A stretch of DNA of 64,000 bases from an uncultured Selenomonadales bacterium (lineage in GTDB: Bacteria; Bacillota; Negativicutes; Selenomonadales; Selenomonadaceae), in contig CAMZHX010000009.1 in assembly GCA_947307055.1 (NCBI GenBank), forward strand, positions 37,854 through 101,853, written 5' to 3'. The notes below the pieces were generated by a model. That model had not been told where the DNA came from, did no database searches, and worked only from the letters and a program-made list of their open reading frames with translations. Position numbers and translations under genes: made by a program. Below, one piece after another: positions 7,884 through 16,810 of the stretch (the first letter of the stretch is position 1; each line of letters opens with the position of its first letter).

Positions 7884-8519
7884 CTAAATCTCGATTGCCG
7901 GATTGCCGAAAACTTTTGCGCCCGCCCGAACTTTTTTGAGGACGACCGAGCCAGCTCCGACCGTCGCGCCGTCCCCGACCTTAGCTTTAGGCAGGATAAT
8001 CGCGCCGCTGCCGATGAAAACTTCCGCGCCGATTTTAGATTTGCCCGCAATGTTCGCATGAGGCATCACGCAACTAAATTTCCCGATTTGCGCGTCGTGC
8101 CCGATAATCACAATGTCATTGACCGCGACAAAATCTCCAAGCTCTGCGCGGTCGCCAATGTTGACGTAGGGAGCGATAATCACACCGCGACCGAGTTTGA
8201 CCGTCGGCATAACGTAGGCGAGATTGCTGACGAGATTTATAAACTCCGCGCCGCGAGCTAAAATTTTTTCGACAAGAACTTTGCGAGCACGAGGCGTCCC
8301 GACCGCGCAAGTAAAAACATCGTCCGCGCAAATTTCGTAGCTAGTAACGTCACCCAAAACTTTGGCGGGCAAAAGTTCATAATCCTCCGCCGCAAGTTTA
8401 ATGTCGCCGTCGAGGAAACCTTTTATCTGCCAGTCGACGCCGTAGCCGATAGATTTTTGCGCGTGCCAATAAACTTCGCGAGCAAATCCTCCGACGCCGA
8501 TAATAATTAGATTTTTCAT
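7884..8519 (-). CDS. NeuD/PglD-like sugar O- or N-acyltransferase
   Basis: A 211-residue protein: an N-terminal Rossmann-like domain (MKNLIIIGVGGFAREVYW) and a C-terminal left-handed beta-helix with hexapeptide repeats such as VIIAPYVNIGDRAELG, VIIGHDAQIG and [12 protein letters not shown]. Relatives acetylate sialic acid or bacillosamine precursors for surface glycans. ATG 8519 follows GGGAG. First gene of a five-gene operon (acyl carrier protein, two UxaA subunits, SDR), divergent from the tannase-like gene. Confidence 0.8.
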   Translation of the reverse strand: MKNLIIIGVGGFAREVYWHAQKSIGYGVDWQIKGFLDGDIKLAAEDYELLPAKVLGDVTSYEICADDVFTCAVGTPRARKVLVEKILARGAEFINLVSNLAYVMPTVKLGRGVIIAPYVNIGDRAELGDFVAVNDIVIIGHDAQIGKFSCVMPHANIAGKSKIGAEVFIGSGAIILPKAKVGDGATVGAGSVVLKKVRAGAKVFGNPAIEI

Positions 8520-8538
8520 CAAACCAACTCCCGAACGA

Positions 8539-8547
8539 ATTCTATCA
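8539..8547 (-). promoter_or_regulatory. Extended -10 of the NeuD-ACP-UxaA-SDR operon
   Basis: Minus strand TG-A-TAGAAT. No good -35 hexamer is visible 17 nt upstream. Confidence 0.45.
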
Positions 8548-8586
8548 CAAAAAGTTCCCGCCGCATATGGAAAATTTTCCGCCGCG

Positions 8587-8595
8587 TGATAAAAT
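8587..8595 (+). promoter_or_regulatory. Extended -10 of the tannase-like gene
   Basis: TGATAAAAT, an extended -10 of the kind repeated throughout the window. The 8601-8608 GAGGAGGG RBS follows almost at once, so the 5' leader is very short. Confidence 0.5.
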
Positions 8596-8614
8596 CTCTT
8601 GAGGAGGGATGGCT

Positions 8615-10084
8615 ATGAAAAACTTTTTAGCGGCTATGATTTTTATGTTGAGCCTGTCGAGTGTAGCGAGCGCGGCGGCTGACGATTTGCTATTCAATCC
8701 AAGTCGCGGCGTCGAGAAAACTCTGACTTACAACGGGCGCACGATTGATTTTATCGCTTACGAAAATATTCCGTACGTCACTGAACCGGCAAGCGAGATT
8801 CAAAAATTGAGCATCTACATTCCGTCCGAATATCTGCACGGAGGAGTGATTAACGGCTACGCCGCAAAGACCGCGCCAATTTTTTTGCCTAACGGCGTCG
8901 GCGGCTACATGCCCGGAAAAATTCTTGAGCCCGTCGAGAATGACAAAATGACTGGCGGAGCTAATGCCTCGTTGGTCGCGTTGAGTCGCGGGCTCGTCGT
9001 GATAAGTCCTGCGATTCGCGGGCGCACTACCACTATGAATGGCGTTCACGTCGGCAAAGCTCCCGCGCTGATTGTCGACTACAAAGCCGCAGTCCGTTGG
9101 ATTCGCCACAATCGCGACAGACTACCCGCCGGCAACACCGATAAAATTATTTCTAACGGGACTTCGGCGGGCGGCGCATTATCAGCTTTGCTCGGCGCAA
9201 CGGGCAATGCTCCCGAATATATGCCGTATCTCGAACAACTCGGCGCGGCTAATGAGCGCGATGATATTTTTGCCTCAAGCGTCTACTGCCCGATAACTAA
9301 TCTCGACCACGCCGACATGGCTTACGAATGGATTTTCTACGGCGAGACGAAATATTTTCCTGCTATGTGGCAACTCGCGCCGCCGACCAATTCCGAAGCC
9401 GCTAATAATCCCGTGTCCGTTAAAAAATCTTTCGAGATGACGCCCGAAGAAATTCGCGTTTCAAAAATTTTGCGCGACGCCTTCCCAGATTATCTCAACA
9501 GACTCAACTTGCGCGACGAACACGGAAATATTTTGTCGCTCGATAAGAACGGCGACGGCTCCTTTAAAAATTTCATCAAAGGCAAATATATCGAGTCCGC
9601 GCAGAAGGCTATCGATAGCGGAAAAAATCTGCGCGGCGTCGAGTGGCTCACGATTAAAAATGGTCGCGTCGTCGATGTCGATTTGAAAAAATATCCAGCC
9701 GCCGTAACGAGAATGAAAGCCGCGCCCGCCTTCGATAAGCTCGACTTGAGTTCGGCCGAAAATGACGAGTTCGGCGACTTCAGGAATAACCCTAAACATT
9801 TTTCCGCGACGCTTTTTAATGATAACCTTGCCGCGTCGGAAATTATTCATATGCTGAACCCGATGAACTTTATCGGGCGCGAAAATGTCACGACCGCAGA
9901 ATTTTTCAGGATACGTCACGGCGCGGCCGATAGAGATACTTCGCTGGCAATTCCGGCTATCCTCGCGCTGAAACTCCAGAATAACGGCGCGACCGTCGAT
10001 TTTTTCAGCCCGTGGGGTCAAGGGCATGGCGGCGACTACGATTTAAATGAACTTTTCGATTGGATTGATTCTATCTGCAAGTGA
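8615..10084 (+). CDS. Secreted subtype-B tannase-like esterase (tannin acylhydrolase family)
   Basis: A 489-residue alpha/beta hydrolase. An N-terminal signal peptide (MKNFLAAMIFMLSLSSVASA) precedes the body. The nucleophile is in NGTSAGGALSALLGA; LDHADMAYEW, RIRHGAADRDTS (acid) and GHGGDYDL (histidine) match my memory of the lactobacillus tannase that cleaves galloyl esters. Start: ATG 8615 gives 6 nt spacing from GGAGGG, while ATG 8609 directly abuts it. Exported rather than cytosolic, so it could act on plant polyphenol esters. A feruloyl or other gallate-like esterase is the main alternative. Confidence 0.8.
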   Translation: MKNFLAAMIFMLSLSSVASAAADDLLFNPSRGVEKTLTYNGRTIDFIAYENIPYVTEPASEIQKLSIYIPSEYLHGGVINGYAAKTAPIFLPNGVGGYMPGKILEPVENDKMTGGANASLVALSRGLVVISPAIRGRTTTMNGVHVGKAPALIVDYKAAVRWIRHNRDRLPAGNTDKIISNGTSAGGALSALLGATGNAPEYMPYLEQLGAANERDDIFASSVYCPITNLDHADMAYEWIFYGETKYFPAMWQLAPPTNSEAANNPVSVKKSFEMTPEEIRVSKILRDAFPDYLNRLNLRDEHGNILSLDKNGDGSFKNFIKGKYIESAQKAIDSGKNLRGVEWLTIKNGRVVDVDLKKYPAAVTRMKAAPAFDKLDLSSAENDEFGDFRNNPKHFSATLFNDNLAASEIIHMLNPMNFIGRENVTTAEFFRIRHGAADRDTSLAIPAILALKLQNNGATVDFFSPWGQGHGGDYDLNELFDWIDSICK

Positions 10085-10099
10085 TAAAAAATTTTTCAC

Positions 10100-10124
10100 G
10101 CCGCGCCTTGCGGCATTTTTTTTT
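10100..10124 (+). terminator. Terminator after the tannase-like gene
   Basis: GCCGC (10100-10104) pairs with GCGGC (10110-10114), followed by an A and nine T. Confidence 0.75.
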
Positions 10125-10135
10125 GCGGCAATGTC

Positions 10136-10144
10136 TGATATAAT
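10136..10144 (+). promoter_or_regulatory. Extended -10 of the HAD phosphatase gene
   Basis: TG-A-TATAAT. The -35 region overlaps the T-tract of the preceding terminator and is not recognisable. Confidence 0.5.
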
Positions 10145-10181
10145 CGGCGCGTAATTTCATAGCAAAGAGGAAGTGCGATTG

Positions 10182-10976
10182 ATGATAAAATTGTTCGTGA
10201 CCGACATTGACGGGACGCTTTTAATGCCGGGCAAAAAAGTTTCGGCGAAAAATATCGAAGCGGTGCACAAAATGATAGCGGCGGGCGTCAAAGTGGTAAT
10301 CGCGACGGGCAGAATGCATAGTGCGGCATTACCGGTCGCGGCTCAACTCGGCGTGCCCGTCCCGATAATCTCCTACAACGGCGCAGTTATAAAATCGTCG
10401 TCGGGCGAATTGATTCACGCGCAGTACATGGACGAGGCAAAAGTTCTCGCGCTGATAAATTTTTTCGAGGAGCGCGGTTGGTATTTGCAAAGTTATAGCG
10501 GCGATGTTCTCTACGTGCCCGAACGCGGCGACGGTGCAAAATTTTACGAGACGATGCTAAACGTCACGGCGACCGAAGTCGGTTGGGAAGGTCTGCGCGG
10601 AATATTAAAAGACGTTCCAAAACTTTTGAGCGTCTCCGCCACTGCCGAAGAGACTGACGAGAAATTAGCCGCTGTCAGAAAAAATTTCGGCGGACAACTT
10701 GAGATAACTCGTTCGGCTCCGCGCTTTTGTGAATTTATGTCGCTGGGCGTCTCGAAGGCGAGCGCGATTAAAATTCTTGCGGACAAGTACGGCATTGCTA
10801 ACGAAGAAATTTTAGCAATCGGCGATTCGGATAATGATTTGCAGATGATAACTTCTGTAGGTTGCGGGGTCGCTATGGGCAATGCCGTTGAGGTTGTCAA
10901 GGCCGCTTGCCCGCGCATTACTGACACTTGCGAGAACGACGGCTTTGCCAAAGCGGTTTACGATTATGTTTTGTAA
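10182..10976 (+). CDS. Cof-type HAD-IIB phosphatase
   Basis: A 264-residue HAD hydrolase with all four motifs: DIDGTLL (nucleophile and acid/base aspartates), VVIATGR, a lysine in LGVSKASAI, and AIGDSDNDLQMI. Cof-type enzymes dephosphorylate sugar phosphates, FMN or PLP; the substrate cannot be read. ATG 10182 is chosen because AGAGGAAG (10165-10172) abuts the alternative GTG 10173. A paralogue lies at 18024-18827. An R1 repeat begins at its stop codon. Confidence 0.88.
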   Translation: MIKLFVTDIDGTLLMPGKKVSAKNIEAVHKMIAAGVKVVIATGRMHSAALPVAAQLGVPVPIISYNGAVIKSSSGELIHAQYMDEAKVLALINFFEERGWYLQSYSGDVLYVPERGDGAKFYETMLNVTATEVGWEGLRGILKDVPKLLSVSATAEETDEKLAAVRKNFGGQLEITRSAPRFCEFMSLGVSKASAIKILADKYGIANEEILAIGDSDNDLQMITSVGCGVAMGNAVEVVKAACPRITDTCENDGFAKAVYDYVL

Positions 10977-11078
10977 GGGGAAAGGGAAATGGGGAAAGGG
11001 AAATGGAGAAAGGGAAATGGGAAAAGTCTAAAACCTTATCCCTACTTTTCCCTTCTCCCTTCTCCCTTCTCCCTTAAG
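10975..11078. repeat. R1 palindromic element (full copy) before rapZ
   Basis: Purine units from 10977 and pyrimidine units up to 11078, with core GGGAAAAGT (11019-11027) and ACTTTTCCC (11044-11052). The loop holds the conserved AGGGATAAG word of the other copies, here on the opposite strand. It ends in CCCTTAAGGAG, which supplies the rapZ RBS. Confidence 0.85.
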
Positions 11079-11088
11079 GAGTTTTTCT

Positions 11089-11988
11089 ATGGAAGATAAA
11101 AAAGAATTCGCTGACAAATCGCGGATAATAATCGTGACGGGCATGAGCGGCTCCGGTAAAAGTCAGGCTTGCCGCTACCTCGAAGACTTAGGCTATTTTT
11201 GCGTCGATAACTTGCCGCCCGTCTTCATTCCAAAGTTTGTCGAGCTCTGCACGCACGCTAACAGCCAATTTAAAAAAATGGTCTTCGTGGTCGACACGCG
11301 CAGTCGAGAATTTTTTGATGACCTAGTCCACGTGCTCGACGACATGGACAAAGAAAATAAGGATTACGAAATGCTTTTCATGGACGCTAGCGACGACGTG
11401 ATTATCCGCCGCTACAAAGAGACGCGCCGCCGTCACCCTATGGCACCCTCCACAAGAATTTCCGACGGCGTCTTTAAAGAGCGCAAACGCCTTGAGAGCG
11501 TCCGAGCTAAGGCAACTTATATTATTGACACGTCGAATTTGTCTAGAGCCGAATTGCGCGAGAAAATACATTTGCTTTTCGGCGACACCGACGGCGACAT
11601 TATGAACATAGCGGTTTTATCGTTCGGCTTTAAGTTTGGTATGCCGCTTGATGCCGACATGGTGCTTGACGTGCGATTTTTGCCCAATCCGTTTTACATT
11701 CCGGAGCTTAGGCACAAAAGCGGTAGCGTCCCCGAAGTCGCCGCCTATATCGAGGAAAAACCTATCACGCAGGAATATCTTAAGCGGCTCGATTCGTTCA
11801 TAGATTTTCTTGTGCCGCAGTACGTGCGCGAGGGCAAAAGTCAACTTGTTATCGCGGTCGGCTGTACGGGCGGAATGCATAGGAGCGTTTTTATCGCCAA
11901 GCACATTTACGATTCGCTTGCAAAGAAAGGTTATGCCGTCAATTTGGAGCATCGCGACCTTATGAAAAACGACGTCTGGGAAGTTTAG
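11089..11988 (+). CDS. rapZ: RNase adapter / P-loop nucleotide-binding protein RapZ (YvcJ)
   Basis: A 299-residue protein with Walker A (VTGMSGSGKS) at the N-terminus and the conserved C-terminal GCTGGMHRSVFIA block. In E. coli RapZ binds GlcN6P and steers sRNA GlmZ to RNase E; in Bacillus YvcJ has ATPase/GTPase activity. It heads the conserved rapZ-yvcK-whiA block, 4 nt before yvcK. The RBS GGAG comes directly from the upstream R1 element boundary. Confidence 0.95.
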   Translation: MEDKKEFADKSRIIIVTGMSGSGKSQACRYLEDLGYFCVDNLPPVFIPKFVELCTHANSQFKKMVFVVDTRSREFFDDLVHVLDDMDKENKDYEMLFMDASDDVIIRRYKETRRRHPMAPSTRISDGVFKERKRLESVRAKATYIIDTSNLSRAELREKIHLLFGDTDGDIMNIAVLSFGFKFGMPLDADMVLDVRFLPNPFYIPELRHKSGSVPEVAAYIEEKPITQEYLKRLDSFIDFLVPQYVREGKSQLVIAVGCTGGMHRSVFIAKHIYDSLAKKGYAVNLEHRDLMKNDVWEV

Positions 11989-11992
11989 AAAA

Positions 11993-13282
11993 ATGATTCA
12001 TCTTTTGAAATGGCTTTACCCCGGCATGAAGATGAAACGCTGGTTGTTATTGTTTGCAATCGGCGTGCTGATGTTCAGTTTCGGCGGGGCTTTAGCCGTC
12101 AACTACGAATACTTAGGCCGTGCCGAAGAAGAAATTTTCAAGCTTGTCTGGCGCATGGTCGGCAGTTACAATTACATGGTCACGACGGTTATCGGCTTTT
12201 TCATAGTAGTAATCGGCGCGTGTCTCATGCTGTATTCGACGCGCTCAATAATCCGCTCGATAATCGCTGTGCTTATCCCCGACCGCTCGGAAAGCCTCAT
12301 CGACATGATTTATCAGGAGCGTAAACTCGGACGCGGCCCCGCCATTACGGTAATCGGCGGCGGGCACGGGCTGAGCGTTTTATTGCGCGGAATAAAATCT
12401 GCGACAAGTAATGTCTCTGCGGTCGTGACTGTCGCTGATGACGGCGGCTCTTCCGGAAGGTTGCGCACGGAGTTGGGAATAATTCCTCCTGGTGATTTGC
12501 GAAATTGTCTAGTCGCGCTCGCCGATACTGAACCGCTTATGGAAAAACTTTTCCAATATCGTTTCGAGGGCGATACTGCGCTTGCCGGTCATAGTTTCGG
12601 GAATTTATTTATCGCGGCAATGAACGAAGTTACCGGCGACATGGAGACCGCATTAAAAGAGTCGTCGAAAGTTTTGGCGGTCAAAGGGCGCGTCATTCCC
12701 GCTAGCAAAGAACATGTCCGGCTTGATGCGGTTATGACTGACGGCACGGTCGTAGAGGGTGAATCACAAATACCGGAGGCTCATAAAAAAATTCGGCGCG
12801 TCCAACTCTTCCCTAAAAAAGTTCCGGCAGTCCCCGCCGCGCTTGAGGCGATTGAATCAGCCGACGCGATAATTTTAGGGCCGGGCAGTTTGTACACGAG
12901 CATTATGCCAAATCTTTTGGTCGAAGGCGTCGCCCGCGCTCTGAAAAATTCCAAAGCGATTAAGATTTATATTTGCAACGTCTTGACGCAACCCGGCGAG
13001 ACCGATAGATATACGGCGGCGCAACATGCAAAGGCGATTCTCGACCACACGGGGCACGGCGCGATTGATTATGTGCTTGTCAACTCGACGCCGATTCCGG
13101 AAGAAATGTGGAAGGGCACGAAGGCGACGCCCGTAGAGATTGACGAGGATAAGATTAACGCACTAGGTATGGGGCTTATCAAAGCCGACTTGATGAGCGC
13201 GACCGAAATTGGGCGGCACGACCCCGATAAACTTTGCGCGGCCGTCATGAAAATTGTTTATAACTTAGGGATTAGGGATTAA
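11993..13282 (+). CDS. yvcK: Gluconeogenesis factor GlmR/YvcK, membrane-anchored form
   Basis: 429 residues, about 110 longer than Bacillus YvcK. The extra N-terminus has two hydrophobic spans at about residues 18-38 and 60-82, so the UDP-sugar-binding domain is probably membrane-tethered. The family core begins at ITVIGGGHGLSVLLRG, with DDGGSSGRLR, PPGDLRNCLVALAD and GPGSLYTS. In Bacillus it links UDP-GlcNAc level to glmS and cell-wall supply. The RBS is weak; coupling to rapZ is likely. The last codons (LGIRD) come from a short TTAGGGAT tandem. Confidence 0.92.
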   Translation: MIHLLKWLYPGMKMKRWLLLFAIGVLMFSFGGALAVNYEYLGRAEEEIFKLVWRMVGSYNYMVTTVIGFFIVVIGACLMLYSTRSIIRSIIAVLIPDRSESLIDMIYQERKLGRGPAITVIGGGHGLSVLLRGIKSATSNVSAVVTVADDGGSSGRLRTELGIIPPGDLRNCLVALADTEPLMEKLFQYRFEGDTALAGHSFGNLFIAAMNEVTGDMETALKESSKVLAVKGRVIPASKEHVRLDAVMTDGTVVEGESQIPEAHKKIRRVQLFPKKVPAVPAALEAIESADAIILGPGSLYTSIMPNLLVEGVARALKNSKAIKIYICNVLTQPGETDRYTAAQHAKAILDHTGHGAIDYVLVNSTPIPEEMWKGTKATPVEIDEDKINALGMGLIKADLMSATEIGRHDPDKLCAAVMKIVYNLGIRD

Positions 13283-13286
13283 GATT

Positions 13287-14165
13287 ATGGCGTCATATGC
13301 ACAAGATGTTAAAAACGAATTGGCTAGGGTTTTCGACGACGACGCGGAATGTCTTCGCGCTGAATTGCTCGCGCTCCTGACCGTCGGGACAAAAAAAATC
13401 GACGGGCGCATCGAATTTGCCAGCACTAATGCCGCGACCGCCCGCAAAGTTATAATACTCGCTAAAAAATTTTTCCCGACCATCAAGCCCGAAGTCGCCG
13501 CCGTCCGCATGAAAAAGCTACGCAAAGATTTATCCTACGTCGTGAGAATTTTTTTGACCGACGCGCTAAAAACTTTCCTAGCCGAAGTCGATTCGCCCGA
13601 CTTCCTCAAGCGGACGCGATACAAAGTTGCATACCTGCGCGGAGCATTCCTCGCGACCGGTACTGTCAATCGCCCCGAAGGTCAATACTTTTTAAACATT
13701 TCCTCAAGAAACGAGGCGACTACAACTTTTATACATACGTTGCTTGAGAAGTTGGAATTTCGTTGCGGGCTTTATCAGCGGAGAAAATTTTTCGTCGTGT
13801 GGATTCGCGAGGCCGATTCCATTTGCGATTTCTTAGGCATGGTCGGCGCAAATAATGCCGTCGAGCGTTTCGAGATTGCTCGCAATGTCAAGGAAGTTCG
13901 CAAGCAAGTCAGCTGCATTGTCAACCTTGAGACTGCCGCGCTAACTCGTTCAATCGACGCCGCGCAACGTCAAATTGCTGATATAAAACTTTTGCTCGCC
14001 AGGAAAACTCGCGTCACTAAAAAAATCCGAGCGGCTATGGAAATGCGTTTGGAAAATCCTTCGTGCACGCTAAACGAGCTGGCTGAAAAATTTTCCATAG
14101 GTCGAGACGCCCTGATATATCGCTTTGGAAAAATTCGCCGGCTCGCCAAAAGATACAAGAAATAA
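13287..14165 (+). CDS. whiA: WhiA-family DNA-binding protein
   Basis: 292 residues. The N-terminal half has the degenerate LAGLIDADG-like fold (ELLALLTVGTKKIDGRIEFAS; YLRGAFLATGTVNRPEGQY). The C-terminal half ends in a helix-turn-helix: NPSCTLNELAEKFSIG and DALIYRFGKIRRLAKR. WhiA controls sporulation in Streptomyces and affects division and chromosome segregation in Bacillus. The start is 4 nt after yvcK. Usual length and neighbourhood. Confidence 0.93.
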   Translation: MASYAQDVKNELARVFDDDAECLRAELLALLTVGTKKIDGRIEFASTNAATARKVIILAKKFFPTIKPEVAAVRMKKLRKDLSYVVRIFLTDALKTFLAEVDSPDFLKRTRYKVAYLRGAFLATGTVNRPEGQYFLNISSRNEATTTFIHTLLEKLEFRCGLYQRRKFFVVWIREADSICDFLGMVGANNAVERFEIARNVKEVRKQVSCIVNLETAALTRSIDAAQRQIADIKLLLARKTRVTKKIRAAMEMRLENPSCTLNELAEKFSIGRDALIYRFGKIRRLAKRYKK

Positions 14166-14180
14166 TCGGGAGGTTTAAAT

Positions 14181-14681
14181 ATGGGTGGCTTGAGTGCCGC
14201 GTTCACTACAGATTTTTTAATTTCATTCGCGTTAGTCGCGATAATTTTAATAATGCTCGGCTTGATAGCAAATTTGTATTCGGAGCTGTCGACCGTAAAG
14301 AAGCGTTACAAAAAAATGATGGCCAATTCCGAAGGCGACAGTATAGAACAAATGCTCGCATCTCACACGAACACCGTTAACACCGTCGCCGAAGAACATA
14401 AAAAACTTTACGGCAGGATTTCAAATCTGGAAGAGCTGGTGCAAAGTTCGATTGCTCGCGTAGCGGTCGTGCACTTCGACGCCTTCGAGAAAACCGGACA
14501 GGGGCTAAGTTATTGCGTCGCCCTGCTCGACAGAAATAATAACGGCGTAGTTTTTTCGTTGATATGCGGGCAGGAGGCCGAGCGCGCTTATGCCAAGCCC
14601 ATTGAGGACGGCCGCGTCTCCGATAAATACAAGCTCACTCGCGAAGAGGAACAAACGCTTAGAAAGGCAATGAGTAATTAA
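14181..14681 (+). CDS. DUF4446 family protein
   Basis: A 166-residue protein with one N-terminal transmembrane helix (about residues 11-33), a short coiled-coil (about 35-85), then a compact domain with VAVVHFDAFEKTGQGLSY and GVVFSLICGQE, which is the DUF4446 signature. Function is unknown. GGGAGG precedes ATG 14181, 15 nt after whiA, so it belongs to the same transcript; in Bacillus this slot holds crh, which is not seen here. Confidence 0.85.
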   Translation: MGGLSAAFTTDFLISFALVAIILIMLGLIANLYSELSTVKKRYKKMMANSEGDSIEQMLASHTNTVNTVAEEHKKLYGRISNLEELVQSSIARVAVVHFDAFEKTGQGLSYCVALLDRNNNGVVFSLICGQEAERAYAKPIEDGRVSDKYKLTREEEQTLRKAMSN

Positions 14682-14731
14682 AAATTAGGAATGAAAAAAC
14701 TTTTCCCCTTTCCCATCTCCCTTTTCCCTTA
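14682..14731 (+). repeat. Composite R2-edge plus R1 half-element
   Basis: AATTAGGAATG (14684-14694), the edge word of the R2 repeat, runs straight into the R1 pyrimidine arm ACTTTTCCCC...TTTTCCCTTAA. The element ends directly before the AGGAGG of the M23 gene. Confidence 0.65.
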
Positions 14732-14746
14732 ACAGGAGGAATGACT

Positions 14747-15919
14747 TTGGAAGATAAAGAATTGAAAAAGCCGCCGGAAAAAGTCGAATTCTATATAATC
14801 AGCATAACGGGCGGCGATAAGGAAAGAACAATCCGGCTTAAGTCGGGCTTATTTAGATTCGGCGTGGCGTCAGTCATAGTCGCCGCAATTTTACTCGTCG
14901 GCACGGGCGCATTTTCATTTTACAGCGCAATGAGAATGCAACGCGACGCCTCGACAATTCAAGAAGTCGAACAGGCCGCCGAACTCCGTCAGGAACAACT
15001 CTTGACGCTCTCGAAAAAGGCCGCGACTCTTAGCGAGACAATTCAGAACCTCGCGCAACAAGAACAGGAATTGAGAATCCAAGCGGGACTAAATCCTCCC
15101 AAAGAGGATAAGCCGCCCGAACAACCCGCCGAAGGTCAGCCGCCTGCAGAAGCTCCGACCAATGAAAAAGCTAACAAAATCAAAGCGATAATCGACGCGG
15201 CTAAGAATAAGAATCACAACGGGCAAGGCGGCCCCGTCGAGGAGCTGGACATTGCGCAAGTCTCCGAAGCTCTGGACATGTTGGAAGCTAAAGTCAGCAC
15301 GCGCAAGGAAAGTCTCAACGACTTCCAAACCGAGCTCAAACATAAACGCGAGCAAATGGCAGCAGGTGCGGCCGTCGCGAGCGGCTACTCCCCGAACTTT
15401 GATAGCTATTCGTCTCCAGGTAATTCTATGCAATTCGATTTCTCAAACGGCTTGCCGATTATCCCTTCTGCCGGTTCCATACCTGCGCCAGGCTCTTTCC
15501 CATTCGACCCAAGTCTTGTCGGCGGCAGCGGCGCGGCTGATTCTCATATCCCGTCGATTTGGCCGACTACGGGCGTTGTCACCTCGCCTTACGGCTTGCG
15601 TTGGGGTGGAACAGATTTTCACCCCGGCATTGACATTGCTAACGATATGGGCACGCCGATTGTCGCGACTGCTGATGGCGTCGTCGAATATGCCGGTTGG
15701 AATTCGGGCGGCTACGGCAACATGGTCGATATAAATCACGGCAACGGTTTAATGACGCGCTACGGGCACGCCTCGCAAGTCGTCGTCAGCGCAGGTCAAC
15801 ACGTCAAGCGCGGGCAACTCATCGCCTACATGGGAAGTACCGGTTTCAGCACGGGGCCTCACGTCCATTACGAAGTTCACGTCAACGGCAACCGCGTCAA
15901 CCCTATCAGTTATCTGTAA
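14747..15919 (+). CDS. Membrane-anchored M23 (LytM-type) peptidase
   Basis: 390 residues: a short cytosolic tail, one membrane span (about residues 38-60), a periplasmic coiled-coil rich in Q and E, a proline-rich linker, a second helical segment, and a C-terminal M23 domain with HPGIDIAN, DGVVEYAGW, YGHAS and GPHVHYEVH (zinc ligands H, D, H). It cleaves peptidoglycan cross-links or activates amidases as EnvC does. Start: TTG 14747 is chosen because AGGAGG (14734-14739) lies only one base from ATG 14741. Confidence 0.88.
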   Translation: MEDKELKKPPEKVEFYIISITGGDKERTIRLKSGLFRFGVASVIVAAILLVGTGAFSFYSAMRMQRDASTIQEVEQAAELRQEQLLTLSKKAATLSETIQNLAQQEQELRIQAGLNPPKEDKPPEQPAEGQPPAEAPTNEKANKIKAIIDAAKNKNHNGQGGPVEELDIAQVSEALDMLEAKVSTRKESLNDFQTELKHKREQMAAGAAVASGYSPNFDSYSSPGNSMQFDFSNGLPIIPSAGSIPAPGSFPFDPSLVGGSGAADSHIPSIWPTTGVVTSPYGLRWGGTDFHPGIDIANDMGTPIVATADGVVEYAGWNSGGYGNMVDINHGNGLMTRYGHASQVVVSAGQHVKRGQLIAYMGSTGFSTGPHVHYEVHVNGNRVNPISYL

Positions 15920-15926
15920 AAAAATT

Positions 15927-15954
15927 ATCCCCGATTGCGTGTCGGGGATTTTTT
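15927..15954. terminator. Bidirectional terminator between the M23 gene and cysE
   Basis: ATCCCCGA (15927-15934) and TCGGGGAT (15942-15949) with a 7-nt loop; T6 on the plus side and an A7 run (15918-15924) on the other. Confidence 0.85.
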
Positions 15955-16798
15955 ATGACTTTTTCAGGTTGACTTTATTATTATCGGTCAAAGCGACTTC
16001 AAGGGAAGAGGTACGCATTGCCTCGGAAGAAATTTCAGCGCGGGCGGCGGCGAGTTCCCTTTCCAAATCTCTGACGCGCTGTTCGAGCCGCTGAATTTGT
16101 CGGAGCGCAACCTCAATCATTTCGCGTTCGGGGTCGGGCAAAATGTCATGATTCAAATCAACGTCGATTTCTTCCAAAAGTTCGGAGCGGACGTGGGGAT
16201 TATTTATGTCGTAGCCGCGAGCCCTGCACAATTCTGATAAAGCTTCGCGGTATTCCTCCTCGTTATGGACTCTGGTGCCGTGCAGGACGACCACGCGCCC
16301 TGGTATGCCGACAACAGTCGCGTGCGGCGGAACTTCCTTAAGGACGACCGAGCCCGCGCCGATTTTAGCATGGTCGCCGACTTTGAACGAGCCTAGAACT
16401 TTCGCGCCCGTCGCCACTACAACATTATTTCCAATCGTCGGGTGACGTTTACCCTTTTCCTTGCCGGTGCCGCCCAAAGTCACGCCCTGATAAAGCGTCA
16501 CGTTTTTACCGAGTTCCGCCGTCTCGCCGATTACAATTCCTGTGCCGTGATCTATGAAAAGCCCGTCGCCAATCGTCGCGCCAGGGTGAATCTCAATCCC
16601 CGTTAAGAATCGGCAAAAGTTCGAGATTAGCCGCGCAGATACTATCCAACCGCGCTTGAAGAGGAAATGCGAAATTCTATGTAGCCAAATCGCGTGGAGC
16701 CCCGAATAACAAAGGACAACTTCCAAAACGCTTTTTGCCGCAGGGTCGCGCTCAAAGATGACGCGTATATCTTTTTGAATGCGCGAAAAAAAATTCAT
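15953..16798 (-). CDS. cysE: Serine O-acetyltransferase
   Basis: 281 residues. The left-handed beta-helix holds the family signature: [46 protein letters not shown], and [18 protein letters not shown]. It makes O-acetylserine for cysteine synthesis. It has an unusual C-terminal tail of about 70 residues ending in a predicted coiled coil ([19 protein letters not shown]) not found in ordinary short SATs. ATG 16798 follows GGGGAG. Confidence 0.92.
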   Translation of the reverse strand: MNFFSRIQKDIRVIFERDPAAKSVLEVVLCYSGLHAIWLHRISHFLFKRGWIVSARLISNFCRFLTGIEIHPGATIGDGLFIDHGTGIVIGETAELGKNVTLYQGVTLGGTGKEKGKRHPTIGNNVVVATGAKVLGSFKVGDHAKIGAGSVVLKEVPPHATVVGIPGRVVVLHGTRVHNEEEYREALSELCRARGYDINNPHVRSELLEEIDVDLNHDILPDPEREMIEVALRQIQRLEQRVRDLERELAAARAEISSEAMRTSSLEVALTDNNKVNLKKS

Positions 16799-16810
16799 CA
16801 ATAGCTCCCC

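Noticed and set aside
7643..8059. 138-codon version of the acyl carrier protein
   Set aside because: The first 63 codons are antisense-frame DNA of the NeuD-like gene; the strong RBS and ACP homology begin at 7870.
10975..11078. CRISPR-like array in the GGGAAA repeats
   Set aside because: Units are degenerate 7-mers without unique spacers and form one palindrome; no cas genes in the window.
12010..12324. 104-codon ORF overlapping yvcK
   Set aside because: Different frame of a clear YvcK; no start signal.
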